Assembly: GCF_020524035.2 (NCBI RefSeq) | Contig: NZ_CP129013.1 | Span: 186,001-250,000, forward strand | Direction: 5' to 3' | Length of the DNA stretch: 64,000 nucleotides | Origin: Bacillus carboniphilus | GTDB lineage: Bacteria; Bacillota; Bacilli; Bacillales; JAIVKR01 | Part shown: in pieces, positions 9,470 to 20,232 of the stretch | How the letters are laid out: each line of letters opens with the position of its first letter | Numbering within the stretch: the stretch's first letter is position 1 | Position numbers and translations under genes: made by a program | The notes under the pieces: model-generated | What the model saw: only the letters and a program-made list of their open reading frames with translations | What the model was told of the DNA's origin: nothing | Database searches by the model: none

Positions 9470-10372
9470 CTATTTCTCTTTTATTGTTGCTCTTTGAATC
9501 AAGGTTTTCAAAAAAGGAGATAATAATACACAACCTATACCACCATATGTAAGCACAAGTCCGAATGTCTGCAATGGAGTAGCTCGAAAGTTTGTCATTA
9601 ACATATCTAGGGAGATTGCAACAGCAGGATCTAAAAATAGTAAAGCAGAAGTAACGGAGGAAGATAAGTGACGTATGCTTGCGAAAAATAGTAAATAAAC
9701 GATGCCTGTGTGAACAATCCCCATAATGAAAACGGCAATCCAATTAGTCAAACTCAGATGAAGGAACTTGTCATAATGAACAAATGGAGATAGTAATAAC
9801 ATCCCAATTGATATTTGAATAAAAGAAGTAGCATATGCACTAAGAGATGAGATGCTTTTTCCAATTAGAGTGAGTATTGCATAAAAAAGAGCGGCTAATA
9901 GTGCCCAAAGAAATCCCGATGAAAGAAAGCTAGATAAAGAATGATCATATCCCATGATCATAATGGTTCCGGTAAAGCATAAAAAAATGGAGAGAACAGA
10001 AAGCCTGGTTAGTTTTTCTCGAAAAAAGAAACTTCCTAACAATAAAACAACAACAGGAGCTAAATAATAGATGGACACCGTTAATGTGACAGGCAAGTTT
10101 TCAAAGGCAAGAAACAAGAAAATCCAATTCAATACTAGTATGACACCACCAATTAACACTTTGATTCCTTCGTTAAAACTCCACTTTTCATTTCTAGGAC
10201 CTCCTTTTACCACCCATAAACAACCTAAGAAAAATGCACCAAATACACAACGTATGAAAACAAGCTCTAGGGGCTGTAATTCGGTTTCAGCTGCAACAAA
10301 GCCAATGGAACCAAAGATTGACATGACTGTAGCCAACCCAATAATGGAATACCATTTAATCCTATTATTCAT
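9470..10372 (-). CDS. EamA/DMT-family transporter
   Basis: A 300-residue membrane protein with about ten helices arranged as two EamA repeats. The first repeat includes FIRCVFGAFFL, the second LLFLDPAVAISLDM. The family exports small metabolites such as amino acids. The substrate is not predictable. I chose the ATG at 10372 because AAGGAGG precedes it, although an in-frame ATG lies 30 bases upstream. Confidence 0.85.
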   Translation of the reverse strand: MNNRIKWYSIIGLATVMSIFGSIGFVAAETELQPLELVFIRCVFGAFFLGCLWVVKGGPRNEKWSFNEGIKVLIGGVILVLNWIFLFLAFENLPVTLTVSIYYLAPVVVLLLGSFFFREKLTRLSVLSIFLCFTGTIMIMGYDHSLSSFLSSGFLWALLAALFYAILTLIGKSISSLSAYATSFIQISIGMLLLSPFVHYDKFLHLSLTNWIAVFIMGIVHTGIVYLLFFASIRHLSSSVTSALLFLDPAVAISLDMLMTNFRATPLQTFGLVLTYGGIGCVLLSPFLKTLIQRATIKEK

Positions 10373-10521
10373 TATTCCCCCTCCTTTTCCTAAAACACTC
10401 ATAATAAATCCTTATTTTACTAATAATAAGAAGAACTGTCTATAGATTATTTAAATAGTGAAAAATACGACGAAAACTGGCATACTGTAGGTTACATAAA
10501 CTAGCATGAAGGAGCGAAATT

Positions 10522-12652
10522 ATGAAGAAAAAAATACTGTTTAGTTTAATCCTCTTGTTTATATCCTTCAGCTTATCTTTATTCGTTTATTTGGTTGTCA
10601 TCCTTCTCGGTGATTACGTTGTTGATGAAAAAGAGCTTGTATTCAATCAATCGACTACCATTGTTGACTTAGAAGGAAAAGAAGTGACGAAGTTATTTAT
10701 TGAAAATAGAGAGTTAGTTGAAATTGATGATATTCCCCCTCACGTTCAACAAGCCTTTATCGCTACAGAAGATCAACGTTTTTATGAACATCATGGGTTA
10801 GATTTATCTGCAATTGGTCGTGCACTCGTTAAAGATATGATCGCTTGGGATAAAGTTGAAGGTGGGAGTACCATTACACAACAACTTGCGAAAAATGTCT
10901 TTCTTACTAATGAAAAATCATTTTTACGAAAAACTAAAGAAGCCATCATTGCAATAAATTTAGAGGATAATTATAGTAAAGACAAGCTACTTGAGATGTA
11001 TTTAAATAAGATCTATTTTGGTCATGGAGCATATGGAATTCAAGCAGCTGCTCATTATTTTTTTCAAAAAGATGTGGAGGAACTATCGCTAGAAGAAGGA
11101 GCTTTACTAGCAAGTTTACCAAAGGCCCCCTCTAACTACTCACCCATTGATGAACCTAAAAACAGTAAACAACGAAGAAATCTAGTTTTATCATTGATGG
11201 AGGATCAGGGGCATATAACAGCAGAGGAAGCGGTTAAAGCTCAAAGAAAAAGTTTGTCTATAAATATAGGTGATCATAACAATCAGCAGTTTTTGCAATC
11301 TTATATAGATATGGTTATTCAAGAAGCGGAAGAAAAGTATTCTCTTTCAAGTGAAGAGCTTTATAAAGGAGGCTATACGATTGTCGTACCATTGAACTTG
11401 GACGTACAAAAAAACGTCTTTTCAATTATTTGAGAATCAAGATTATTTTCCAGCGACGGACGATCAAGTTCAAGGAGCATTTGTGCTACTAGACAATCAA
11501 ACAGGAGGAGTTATTTCAGCGATAGGAGGACGTAATTATATTCGAAATGGATTTAACCGTATTGATATGAATCGACAACCTGGTTCACTTTTTAAACCTC
11601 TCGCAGTATATGCTCCTGCTATAGAAGAGAATACCTTTACACCATATTCATTATTAAAAGATGAAGAGAGGTCATATGAGTCTTATAGTCCGAAAAACTA
11701 TGATGGTATATACGAAGGAGAGGTCAGCCTTTATAATGCTCTCGTTGAAAGTAAAAATGCTCCAGCCGTTTGGGCTTTAAATGAATTAGGAATAGATAAG
11801 AGTGTAGAGTATATCGAGAAGAATGGAATAAAAATTCAAGACAATCAAGGGTTAGCCATCGCATTAGGAGGACTAACTAAAGGTGCATCTCCCCTTCATT
11901 TAGCTAATGCTTATCGCACATTCGCTCAGCTTGGTCAATATAGCGAGCCCTATTTTATCGAGAAGATAGTAAATGAAGACCAGGAGATAATTGCTGAAGT
12001 GAAAAAGGAGAACCAATTAGTATACTCACCGCAAACGGCTTGGAATATGACAAGAATGCTAGAGGATGTTGTGAAAAGAGGGACAGGTCGTGAGGGTGAT
12101 TACCCAGGTTCACTCGCTGGAAAGACAGGTACAACCTCCTATCCTGCTGTTGAAGGTGCTTCTCGAGATGCTTGGTTTGTTGGGTATACACCAGAAGTAA
12201 CGGGGACGGTATGGATGGGATACGATCAAACGACAAAAGAGCATTACCTAAAAGGTGGTAGTTCTTATCCGACCATACTATTTAAAGATATTTTAACCAT
12301 GTCAAACCTTGAAGTAACGCCTGTCTTTAAAGTCCCTAACGAAGTTAACGATTTGGAAGAACCCATTCGAATCGATTCATTGGAACAAGTGACGGCAAAA
12401 TATAGGTTTACCCCCTTAAAATTATTTGCGGTTGAAATACACTGGGAAAGTCAAGCTGATCAAAGAATACAATATAGGATTTATAAAAAAGAAGGGGATG
12501 AAGAAAAATTGGTTGAGACGGTTATTGGTGATAATAAGATAGACATTCCTTATATAAATATACTTTCTGATTCTCTTTATAAGGTTGTTCCTTTTAACTC
12601 GCAAACAGGTCAAGAAGAGGGTGGTTCAAAATATATCAAACCTAGCTGGTAG
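10522..12652 (+). pseudogene. pbpF: Class A penicillin-binding protein PbpF, +1 frameshift
   Basis: A bifunctional peptidoglycan synthase. The first frame (10522-11433) has a signal-anchor helix and the glycosyltransferase motifs EDQRFYEHHG and GGSTITQQLAKN. The second frame (to 12652) has the transpeptidase motifs: GSLFKPLA (SxxK), SKN (SxN) and GKTGTT (KTG). The two frames join if one A is removed from a run of seven A at 11408-11414, giving about 709 residues, the family's usual size. The position before hemE matches pbpF in B. subtilis. As written, the protein stops before the transpeptidase domain. Confidence 0.9.
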
Positions 12653-12697
12653 CAGTTAGAAACAATTTAAGAGTGAGGATAGTGTAAAACGATCTTT

Positions 12698-13024
12698 TCA
12701 CTTTATACTAATAGGAATAAAATTGTTATATAAACCAATCACTTTCAGTTCTTTATCATTTAAACTGGTTGTATAAACTTTCAAAAAAAAGTAGTCTTCT
12801 ACGAATGTGTTGTCAGCGATAATTTTTTCCCCTAGAAGTTGTAAACCAACCTCTTTTAGGGGATTTTCTTCAGCTTCTCTCTCAGAAATAAGTTCTAATG
12901 CCCATTCATCATACTCATAATCGGCTGGCTTAGTTAAGTACATAGTCGAGCCTAGAAATATTAGTGAAGTGAATAGAATAAGGAAACCTTTCTTTTTAAG
13001 ATGTTTAATATTCAAGTATTTCAT
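12698..13024 (-). CDS. Secreted or membrane-anchored DUF4359-like protein
   Basis: A 108-residue protein with an N-terminal basic stretch and one hydrophobic helix (residues about 12-30), then a small extracellular domain ending with a conserved-looking VIGLYNNFIPI strand. This ending and the size recall DUF4359 proteins. The assignment is tentative. TGAGGAGGATT is not present, but AGGAGGATT lies close upstream of the ATG. Confidence 0.55.
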   Translation of the reverse strand: MKYLNIKHLKKKGFLILFTSLIFLGSTMYLTKPADYEYDEWALELISEREAEENPLKEVGLQLLGEKIIADNTFVEDYFFLKVYTTSLNDKELKVIGLYNNFIPISIK

Positions 13025-13221
13025 AGATAAATCCTCCTTGATATGAAAATGAGTCTATTAAATTTTAAAATTCGATTATGAACTGATTGTGAACAGAGTG
13101 AGTTATTTAAGTGCAAAATAATCAACTTATTTCATTTGATAATTGGATAAAAAATGCAGGTTGATAAGACAATAAGATAGAGTAGGTTTCCACCTAGTAT
13201 AAAATATCAAGGAGGGAAAAA

Positions 13222-14598
13222 ATGAAATTAAAAAGTCTTTTCATTTTTTTACTGATACTTAGTTACTTATCACCGTCTTCAATTAATGCAAATGAGATCC
13301 CTAAAATAACAAATGAGAATTTTCTTGATGAAATAGATGTCTCATCTGAAGAAACGTTGGCTTATTTAATTGGATTGAAGGCCTATATTTATGGTTATCC
13401 AATAGTGGAATATGAACGGACAAAACAAGAGCTAATCAAGACTAGAGCTTCTATTAATGAATTTTATTATTCAGAGAAACTAGATACTCCATCTTATGCA
13501 GACATTGTTTCACCAAATGCGGATACATTATATTCATCGGCATGGTTAGATTTGTCACAAACACCAATCATCTTAACGATTCCTGAAAACAAAGAAGATC
13601 GTTTTTACACCGTGCAAATGTTAGATAGTTATACGAATACATTTAAAAATGTACCAGGGGTAGGAGGGAGTAATGAAGAAAAGCAATATGTAATTGTAGG
13701 ACCTAATTGGAGCGGAGAAGTGCCAGAAGATATAGAGGTTCTTAAAGCACCTACAAATTCTATTTGGCTTTTAGGTCGTACAGAAGTAGGAGAAGACGTG
13801 CAAAAAGCGATTGAATTAGAAACAGGTGTGAAAATTAAAAAGCTGATTCCCTTCGCGGGCAATCAACCAATTATTGAGGTACCTAGTGATGTTTTTACTT
13901 CATTATCGTTTTTTGATGTTATGGTCCAATCTATGCAACAAAATCCTCCGCCGACGTCTGAAGAATCTCTTCTTAACCAATTTGCAAAGGTAGGTATAGA
14001 TGTAAACAAAGGTTTTGATGAAGCAAACTTAAGCGATGAAGTCAAAAGCGGTTTGGAACGTGCAATAAATGATGCACCGAAAATTATTCAAAACAGCTTT
14101 CCTCTCAATTTAAAAACGACAAACAATTGGGGCTATGCGAAAGTCATTGGTTCTTATGGGGAGGATTACTTAGCAAGAGCCTACATAACGTATTCAGGCT
14201 TTGAAGCAAATGTAAAAGAGATACAAACGTATTTAAGGTCTTATACGGATCAATCAGCTGAAAAATATGATGGGAAAAATGTGTATAGGATTCATTTTGA
14301 AAAAGAGGAACTTCCCGATGTTGAGGCATTTTGGTCGATCACGATGTATAATCAAGACATGTATTTAGTAGAAAATGAAATGAATCGTTATTCCATTGGA
14401 TCAAATACAGAAGGGTTAAAGTATAATGAAGACGGTTCTTTGGACATTTATATGAGTCATGAACCTCCTGAAGGGAAAGAGTCAAACTGGCTACCAGCTC
14501 CTTTAGATGAATTCAATCTGATCACCCGTCTTTTTGAACCGACAGAAGAGACATTAAAAAAACTGTACTTACCAGCAGTGAAGAAAGTAAATGATTAA
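13222..14598 (+). CDS. Secreted DUF1254/DUF1214 protein
   Basis: A 458-residue protein with a signal peptide (residues 1-23, cleavage near INANE). The DUF1254 part includes YIYGYPIVEYERTK and SPNADTLYSSAWLDLS (residues about 50-115). The C-terminal DUF1214 part includes FWSITMYNQDMYLV. The biochemical role of this family is not settled. It stands alone with AAGGAGGG before the start. Confidence 0.88.
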   Translation: MKLKSLFIFLLILSYLSPSSINANEIPKITNENFLDEIDVSSEETLAYLIGLKAYIYGYPIVEYERTKQELIKTRASINEFYYSEKLDTPSYADIVSPNADTLYSSAWLDLSQTPIILTIPENKEDRFYTVQMLDSYTNTFKNVPGVGGSNEEKQYVIVGPNWSGEVPEDIEVLKAPTNSIWLLGRTEVGEDVQKAIELETGVKIKKLIPFAGNQPIIEVPSDVFTSLSFFDVMVQSMQQNPPPTSEESLLNQFAKVGIDVNKGFDEANLSDEVKSGLERAINDAPKIIQNSFPLNLKTTNNWGYAKVIGSYGEDYLARAYITYSGFEANVKEIQTYLRSYTDQSAEKYDGKNVYRIHFEKEELPDVEAFWSITMYNQDMYLVENEMNRYSIGSNTEGLKYNEDGSLDIYMSHEPPEGKESNWLPAPLDEFNLITRLFEPTEETLKKLYLPAVKKVND

Positions 14599-14605
14599 TT
14601 TACTG

Positions 14606-14635
14606 GGTAACCATTTCAATAGGAAATGGCTACCT
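14606..14635 (+). terminator. Hairpin after the DUF1254 gene
   Basis: GGTAACCATTTC pairs with GGAAATGGCTACC around a short loop, followed by TATATTCT. The tail is only moderately T-rich. Confidence 0.6.
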
Positions 14636-14649
14636 ATATTCTAGTTTTC

Positions 14650-14962
14650 ATATTGTCTCGCTCCGAAACACAGGTTTCTAGGGTGGAGATGGATCTACTC
14701 GTAATTAGGAGATCTTCCACTGCATTTTAATATCGTTGCCCACAGGACGTCGATGAACAGGAGGTTCTAGTATCAACGTTACCACAGGACGTCGATGAAC
14801 AGGAGGTTCTAGCATCAACGTTACCACAGGACGTGGCTGTATTTAGTTGATGATCCTTTTTTAGGTTGATGATCCTTTTTTAGATTTATAATCCTTTTTT
14901 CGGATGATACTCCTATCTTAGTCGTCGTCGCTAACCGGGCACATCTGCTTTTCTCATTGTGA
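14650..14962 (+). repeat. Dispersed hairpin repeat, degenerate tandem copy
   Basis: It contains two direct repeats of about 46 bases (starting near 14748 and 14794) around CACAGGACGTCGATGAACAG. A full hairpin unit follows at 14813-14852, with outer arms CATCAAC/GTTGATG and inner stem CCAC/GTGG around AGGAC. It closes with a mutated end (GGGCACATCTGCTTTTCT). Confidence 0.75.
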
Positions 14963-15118
14963 TTGTATTCACATTTTGTCTAATTTTTGACACATTTCGT
15001 CACTGGGTATACAACAATCTATGAAAACGTTATAGTTTATAAGGGGAAAATGCACACATTTAATATTATTATAAAAAGAGCGATCCATTTTTGGGCTAGA
15101 GAAAGGTAGTGGAAGGCT

Positions 15119-16150
15119 ATGTTTAATGACACTTTTATAAAGGCGTGTAAGGGAGAAAAGACCGATCATATTCCAGTCTGGTATATGAGACAAGCGGGTA
15201 GGTCTCAAAAGGAATATCGAAAAATTAAAGAAAAATATGGGTTATTTGAAATTACTCATCAGCCTGAACTGTGCGCATATGTGACACGTTTACCGGTTGA
15301 ACAATATAATGTAGATGCCGCTGTTTTATACAAAGATATCATGACTCCTCTTCCAGCCATAGGTGTGGATGTAGAGATAAAATCGGGGATTGGACCTGTT
15401 ATTGATCAGCCCATCGAATCGATTCATGATGTTGAAAAACTTGGAGAAATTAATCCTGTTGAAGATATACCTTATATACTAGACACCATTAAACTGTTGA
15501 CAACAGAACAGCTATCCGTTCCATTAATTGGTTTCTCTGGAGCTCCCTTTACATTAGCAAGCTATATGATAGAAGGTGGTCCTTCGAAAAATTATCACAA
15601 AACGAAAGCATTCATGTATTCTCAGCCAAAAGCATGGTTTCTTTTGATGGACAAGCTAGGAGACATGGTTGTTGAATATGTAAAATCACAAATTCATGCA
15701 GGTGCTGGGGCGATTCAAATTTTTGATTCATGGGTAGGAGCCCTAGGTGTTGAAGATTATCGAATGTACTGCAAGCCTATTATGAATCGAATCTTCTCCC
15801 AATTGAAAAATGAAAAAGTTCCTTTTATTATGCACGGAGTGGGTGCAAGCCACTTAGCAAAAGATTGGAATGACCTTCCTCTAGATGTAGTTGGACTTGA
15901 TTGGAGAATGTCTATTAAAGAGGCGAGACAAAAAGGCATTGATAAAACGGTGCAAGGAAATTTAGATCCATCCGTATTATTAGCACCATGGGAATATATA
16001 GAAGAGAAAACGAAGAAGATTTTAGATGAAGGAAAAGAAAATGGTTCCATGATTTTTAATTTAGGACATGGTGTATTTCCAGAAGTTAACCCAGAAACGT
16101 TAAAGCGCCTCACTGCTTTTGTTCAAGAATATTCCAAAGTAAATGATTAA
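15119..16150 (+). CDS. hemE: Uroporphyrinogen decarboxylase HemE
   Basis: HemE removes four carboxyl groups from uroporphyrinogen III to give coproporphyrinogen III. The 343-residue protein has the N-terminal active-site motif [10 protein letters not shown] (residues about 21-30) and the second signature [12 protein letters not shown] near residue 140. GTGGAAGG precedes the ATG. It is the first gene of the hemE-hemH-hemY cluster, which supplies heme through the coproporphyrin-dependent route of Gram-positive bacteria. Confidence 0.97.
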   Translation: MFNDTFIKACKGEKTDHIPVWYMRQAGRSQKEYRKIKEKYGLFEITHQPELCAYVTRLPVEQYNVDAAVLYKDIMTPLPAIGVDVEIKSGIGPVIDQPIESIHDVEKLGEINPVEDIPYILDTIKLLTTEQLSVPLIGFSGAPFTLASYMIEGGPSKNYHKTKAFMYSQPKAWFLLMDKLGDMVVEYVKSQIHAGAGAIQIFDSWVGALGVEDYRMYCKPIMNRIFSQLKNEKVPFIMHGVGASHLAKDWNDLPLDVVGLDWRMSIKEARQKGIDKTVQGNLDPSVLLAPWEYIEEKTKKILDEGKENGSMIFNLGHGVFPEVNPETLKRLTAFVQEYSKVND

Positions 16151-16297
16151 TTCTATTTGAGCATGAAATTATATTTATTATTTTTTTATAATAAGACTAA
16201 ATAGTTGTCTATTTAGACATTTAAATGGCAAAATAGAATGGGGATTAATTATTTATTTTATGTATAAATAACATCATTTGAAGAGGTGGACATTTTG

Positions 16298-17233
16298 GTG
16301 AGAAAAAAGATGGGTTTACTTGTGATGGCTTATGGAACACCATACAATGAGGAAGATATCGAACGTTATTACACGCATATACGTCGTGGACGAAAACCTG
16401 AGGCACACCATCTTGAAGATTTAAAAGAACGATATCAAGCAATCGGAGGAATCTCTCCGCTTGCACAAATTACATTAGATCAAGCAAAAGGACTGGAAGA
16501 ATATTTAAATGAGCAACAAGACCAAATAGAATTCAAAATGTATTTAGGTTTAAAACATATTGAACCTTTTGTAGAAGATGCTGTGGAGCAAATGCATAAG
16601 GATGGTATTGAAGAAGCTGTAAGTATCGTTTTAGCTCCTCACTTTTCAACCTTTAGCGTCAAATCATATAATGGTCGTGCCAAAAAAGCGGCTGAGGAAT
16701 TAGGAGGCCCTTCCATTACATGTATCGAAAGCTGGTATAGAGAACCAAAGTTTATCCAATATTGGGCGGATAAAGTAAAGGATACGTTCTCATCAATGTC
16801 AAAAGAGGAAAGAGAAAAAGCCGTTCTTATTGTTTCTGCTCATAGCCTTCCTGAAAAGATTATTGCAAATGGAGACCCTTATCCTGACCAGCTCCAAGAA
16901 ACAGCCGATTTGATTGCTCAATCAGCGGGTGTAAAGAATTATGAGATTGGATGGCAAAGCGAAGGGAATACACCGGACCCATGGTTAGGTCCTGATGTAC
17001 AAGATTTAACCCGCGATTTGTATGAACAAAAAGGCTATCGCTCGTTTGTCTATACTCCAGTTGGGTTCGTAGCAGATCACTTAGAAGTGTTGTATGATAA
17101 CGACTATGAATGTAAAGTTGTAACGGATGAGTTAGGTGCTGCATACTACAGACCTGAAATGCCAAATGCGAAGCGAGAGTTTATTGATTGCTTAGCGGAT
17201 ATCGTATTAAAGCATCTTGATATGAAATCATAG
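16298..17233 (+). CDS. hemH: Ferrochelatase HemH (coproporphyrin ferrochelatase)
   Basis: HemH inserts iron into coproporphyrin III in Bacillus. The start region [20 protein letters not shown] is almost the same as in B. subtilis. [10 protein letters not shown] carries the catalytic histidine, and the C-terminal [12 protein letters not shown] carries the conserved glutamate. I chose the GTG at 16298, 8 bases after GAGGTGG. A TTG at 16295 is equally in frame, and a GTG at 16286 would overlap the ribosome-binding site. Confidence 0.96.
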   Translation: MRKKMGLLVMAYGTPYNEEDIERYYTHIRRGRKPEAHHLEDLKERYQAIGGISPLAQITLDQAKGLEEYLNEQQDQIEFKMYLGLKHIEPFVEDAVEQMHKDGIEEAVSIVLAPHFSTFSVKSYNGRAKKAAEELGGPSITCIESWYREPKFIQYWADKVKDTFSSMSKEEREKAVLIVSAHSLPEKIIANGDPYPDQLQETADLIAQSAGVKNYEIGWQSEGNTPDPWLGPDVQDLTRDLYEQKGYRSFVYTPVGFVADHLEVLYDNDYECKVVTDELGAAYYRPEMPNAKREFIDCLADIVLKHLDMKS

Positions 17234-17252
17234 GTTAAAGAAGGCGATATAA

Positions 17253-18659
17253 ATGACTGAACAAGTAGTAATCATAGGCGGTGGAATCACGGGATTATCC
17301 GCTGCTTTTTATCTTCAAAAACAAATAAGAGAAAAGCAGTTGCCACTAAAAATTACCTTAATCGAAGGAAATGATCGATTAGGAGGAAAAATTGAAACGG
17401 AAAAACGAGATGGTTTTGTCATTGAACGAGGTCCAGATTCTTTTTTAGAAAGAAAAACAAGTGCTGGACAATTAGCCAAAGATGTTGGCCTAGGAAATGA
17501 GCTTGTCAATAATGCAACCGGTCAATCATATGTCCTCGTGAAGGATAAACTTCATCCAATTCCAGAAGGTTCTGTGATGGGAATACCAACAAATATCGGA
17601 CCTTTTGTTACTTCTGGTCTTTTTTCTTTTCCTGGAAAGATGAGAGCTGCGGCAGATTTTGTTTTACCTGCCCATGAAGTAAACGGGGATCAATCTTTAG
17701 GGAAGTTCTTTAGAAGAAGATTTGGAAATGAAATCGTTGAAAATTTGATAGAACCTCTTTTATCAGGAATATATGCAGGGGATATTGATGACCTTAGCTT
17801 GATGGCTACATTCCCACAGTTTTATCAGTTAGAACAAAAGCACCGTAGTTTAGTTTTAGGTTTGAAAAAAATGCAAACGATGAAGAAAAATGATAAGCAT
17901 AGCCCGAAAAAAGGGATCTTCCAAACGTTAAAATCGGGTCTTTCTAGTCTAGTTGAAGAAATTGAAAAGCAACTGACGGATGTTACGATTCAGAAAAATA
18001 CCACGGTGAAAACGATTCAAAAGCAAGGGAATCAATCCATTATTACTTTAAGTGATGGTGGATCAATAATAGCTGACCATATTATTTCTACAGTGCCACA
18101 TTATTTATTGACGAATATGATTGATTCGATTTCATCGATTTCTTATTTTGATAAGATGCCGGCAACCTCTGTCGCAACGGTAGCGATGGCTTTTCCGAAA
18201 GATCGAATTCAAGGATTAATGAACGGGACAGGATTTGTTATTGCTCGTAATGCAAAGTATTCTATTACAGCTAACACATGGACTCATAAAAAATGGCCGC
18301 ATACAACTCCAGAAGGAAAAGTATTACTGAGAGCCTACGTAGGCAAGCCTGGAGCAGAAGGGATCGTTGACAAATCAGATGAAGAAATTGTCAATGAAGT
18401 TTTAGATAATTTAGGTCGCATCATAAAATTAACAGGAGAGCCCGACTTTTCAATCGTGACAAGATTAAAAGAGTCAATGCCACAATATTTAGTCGGTCAT
18501 AAAGAAAACCTTGAAAAAATTGAATTAGAAATGAGCAAGCAGTATCCAGAAATCATTTTAGCAGGAGCTTCTTTTAAAGGTTTAGGCATACCAGATTGTA
18601 TTGACCAAGGAAAAGAAGCAGTTGAAAAAGTCGTGAATCGAGTCCTTCAGCCTGTGTAA
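17253..18659 (+). CDS. hemY: Coproporphyrinogen III oxidase HemY/CgoX
   Basis: A FAD flavoprotein that oxidises coproporphyrinogen III to coproporphyrin III and feeds HemH. The 468-residue protein starts with the FAD-binding motif GGGITGLSAAFYL, has GGKIETEKRDGFVIERGPDSF near residue 48 and ends with the second FAD motif GLGIPDCIDQG. It lies 19 bases after hemH in the same operon and is followed by a strong terminator. Confidence 0.96.
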   Translation: MTEQVVIIGGGITGLSAAFYLQKQIREKQLPLKITLIEGNDRLGGKIETEKRDGFVIERGPDSFLERKTSAGQLAKDVGLGNELVNNATGQSYVLVKDKLHPIPEGSVMGIPTNIGPFVTSGLFSFPGKMRAAADFVLPAHEVNGDQSLGKFFRRRFGNEIVENLIEPLLSGIYAGDIDDLSLMATFPQFYQLEQKHRSLVLGLKKMQTMKKNDKHSPKKGIFQTLKSGLSSLVEEIEKQLTDVTIQKNTTVKTIQKQGNQSIITLSDGGSIIADHIISTVPHYLLTNMIDSISSISYFDKMPATSVATVAMAFPKDRIQGLMNGTGFVIARNAKYSITANTWTHKKWPHTTPEGKVLLRAYVGKPGAEGIVDKSDEEIVNEVLDNLGRIIKLTGEPDFSIVTRLKESMPQYLVGHKENLEKIELEMSKQYPEIILAGASFKGLGIPDCIDQGKEAVEKVVNRVLQPV

Positions 18660-18667
18660 TAGGAGAA

Positions 18668-18706
18668 ACAAAAAAGTTTAGAGTTATGTTCTCTAAGCTT
18701 TTTTGT
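18668..18706 (+). terminator. Terminator of the hem operon
   Basis: AAAAAAGTTTAGAG pairs with CTCTAAGCTTTTTT around a 7-base loop, followed by a T run. Confidence 0.9.
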
Positions 18707-18806
18707 TTATTAAGAAATAGTTCATATTGTTTTGAACATTACCTTCTCAAATTTAAGAAATGGAAAAATAGTTTACAAAAAATAGATAAACTTTGCTAAA
18801 ATAAAA

Positions 18807-18820
18807 TGAAAACGATTTCA
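18807..18820. promoter_or_regulatory. cre-like operator before the LacI-family gene
   Basis: TGAAAACGATTTCA matches the LacI/CcpA-type consensus (TGNAANCGNTNNCA) and is a near-palindrome. It lies 16 bases before the regulator start codon, so it may serve self-repression or CcpA control. The functional claim is inference. Confidence 0.65.
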
Positions 18821-18835
18821 AATGGAGATGGGATA

Positions 18836-19858
18836 ATGGCGACAATTGAGGATGTTGCAAAACTAGCAGGGTTATCAAGAACAACGGTATCCAGAGTTAT
18901 TAACAATCACCCTTATGTTTCACAAACGAAAAGACAACAAGTGTTGCATGCAATGAAAGAGTTAGGGTATGTGCCGAATTCATCCGCGCGGAGCCTTCGA
19001 AATCAACGAACGGGAATCATCGCAGTACTCATACCGAGAGTGACAAATTTATTTTTTAGTAAGTTTATAGAGACGCTAGAGATTACGATTTCAAAGTCTG
19101 ACTATCAATTAATAGTATGCCAAACGCAATATTCTAAGGAAAAAGAATTGACCTATTTAGACCTGCTTAAAACAAGGCAAATTGATGGTGTTATCATGGC
19201 ATCCTTAGAGAATGATTGGAAGGAAGTCCATCCATATCTTCAATATGGACCCATCATCCTTGTGAATGAATATGAAGAAAAAGCCGATGTTCCTACTATA
19301 TCTTTAAACCAAAAGCGAGGAGCTTACGAAGCAACAGAACATTTAATCAAACTAGGTCATAAAAGAATCGCTTATTGCTGTGGCCAACATAAAAGTAATG
19401 TGGCAAAGGAAAGAGAAAAGGGTTTTAAACAAGCCTTAATCGATTATCAGCTAATAATTGATGAAGAACTTACTTATAGAAAAGCAGATGATATTGAGAG
19501 CGGAAGAGAAATTATTAAGAGTATCATTCATTTACAAAAACCACCTACAGCCATTTTTACTGGCTCAGATGAGGTTGCTGCGGGAATCATAGCCGAAGCA
19601 AAAAGGGTTGGATGGTCCATTCCAGAAAATTTAGCTGTCGTTGGTTTTGATAATCAACCGATTGCTGAATTGTTGCAACCGCCAATTACAACCGTTCATC
19701 AACCTGTTCAGGAAATGGCAGAAAAAGCAGCACTTGTTTTATTCAACAAGATACATAACAAAGTTTCAACAGAAATCCTCTCTCTTCCTTTAAAACTAAT
19801 CATTAGAGCTTCTACAGTTGGAGAGGAGAGTGAGGTGAAAGAAATGGTGTCTCGTTAA
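18836..19858 (+). CDS. LacI-family transcriptional regulator
   Basis: A 340-residue regulator. The N-terminal helix-turn-helix is TIEDVAKLAGLSRTTVSRVI (residues 3-22), with the hinge helix NSSARSLR and a periplasmic-binding-like sensor domain. The sensor includes GVIMASLENDW, the GHKRIAYCCG segment and AVVGFDNQPIAELLQPPITT. I chose the ATG at 18836 because GGAGATGG precedes it and the protein then starts at the HTH. No sugar operon lies beside it, so its targets are elsewhere or unknown. Confidence 0.9.
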   Translation: MATIEDVAKLAGLSRTTVSRVINNHPYVSQTKRQQVLHAMKELGYVPNSSARSLRNQRTGIIAVLIPRVTNLFFSKFIETLEITISKSDYQLIVCQTQYSKEKELTYLDLLKTRQIDGVIMASLENDWKEVHPYLQYGPIILVNEYEEKADVPTISLNQKRGAYEATEHLIKLGHKRIAYCCGQHKSNVAKEREKGFKQALIDYQLIIDEELTYRKADDIESGREIIKSIIHLQKPPTAIFTGSDEVAAGIIAEAKRVGWSIPENLAVVGFDNQPIAELLQPPITTVHQPVQEMAEKAALVLFNKIHNKVSTEILSLPLKLIIRASTVGEESEVKEMVSR

Positions 19859-19934
19859 TAGAGGCACTGCTTTTTTAGATTTCGAAAGTACCTGAGTAAT
19901 AGCTAGTGCTTGTTATAAACCTACTATAAGTGCG

Positions 19935-20175
19935 TGTTCAAAAAAAAAGGGGGAAAAAGAGTCAAGAAGAACGAGGTGGTGTACTTAAGGAACATAGGCT
20001 AAAATCAACCACTTCGCGCGAGTTAACCCCTGTGCTAGCATATCGTGTGCGCCTGAGGAGCGGAAAAGAAAGCCAACAAAATTATTCGACGGACAACTAC
20101 GGAACATCATCTAAGTTCAGCCACGTCCTGTGGCAAACGATGATGTTAGACCATCCAGGCCATCGTATGAATTTT
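19935..20175 (-). repeat. Dispersed hairpin repeat, reverse copy at 20.1 kb
   Basis: Read on the minus strand, a full hairpin unit at 20103-20147 has 9-bp outer arms (AACATCATC/GATGATGTT) and inner stem GCCAC/GTGGC around AGGAC. The flanking GCTAGCAT-type and GCGCAC segments recur in the 24.5 and 58 kb copies. A protein frame across this stretch (19930-20178) looks spurious. Confidence 0.7.
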
Positions 20176-20232
20176 TGAATAACCTCTATAATAGATAACC
20201 ATATTCAATCATGGTTTTATAGGAGAGTAAAG

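Noticed and set aside
11404-11418. A AAA AAC slippery heptamer in pbpF suggesting programmed -1 frameshifting
   Set aside because: A -1 slip leads into a third frame, not into the frame of the transpeptidase half. Removal of one A is the fitting explanation.
19930-20178. 82-codon frame at the 20.1-kb repeat
   Set aside because: It lies wholly within the dispersed repeat and its reversed hairpin; composition is not protein-like.
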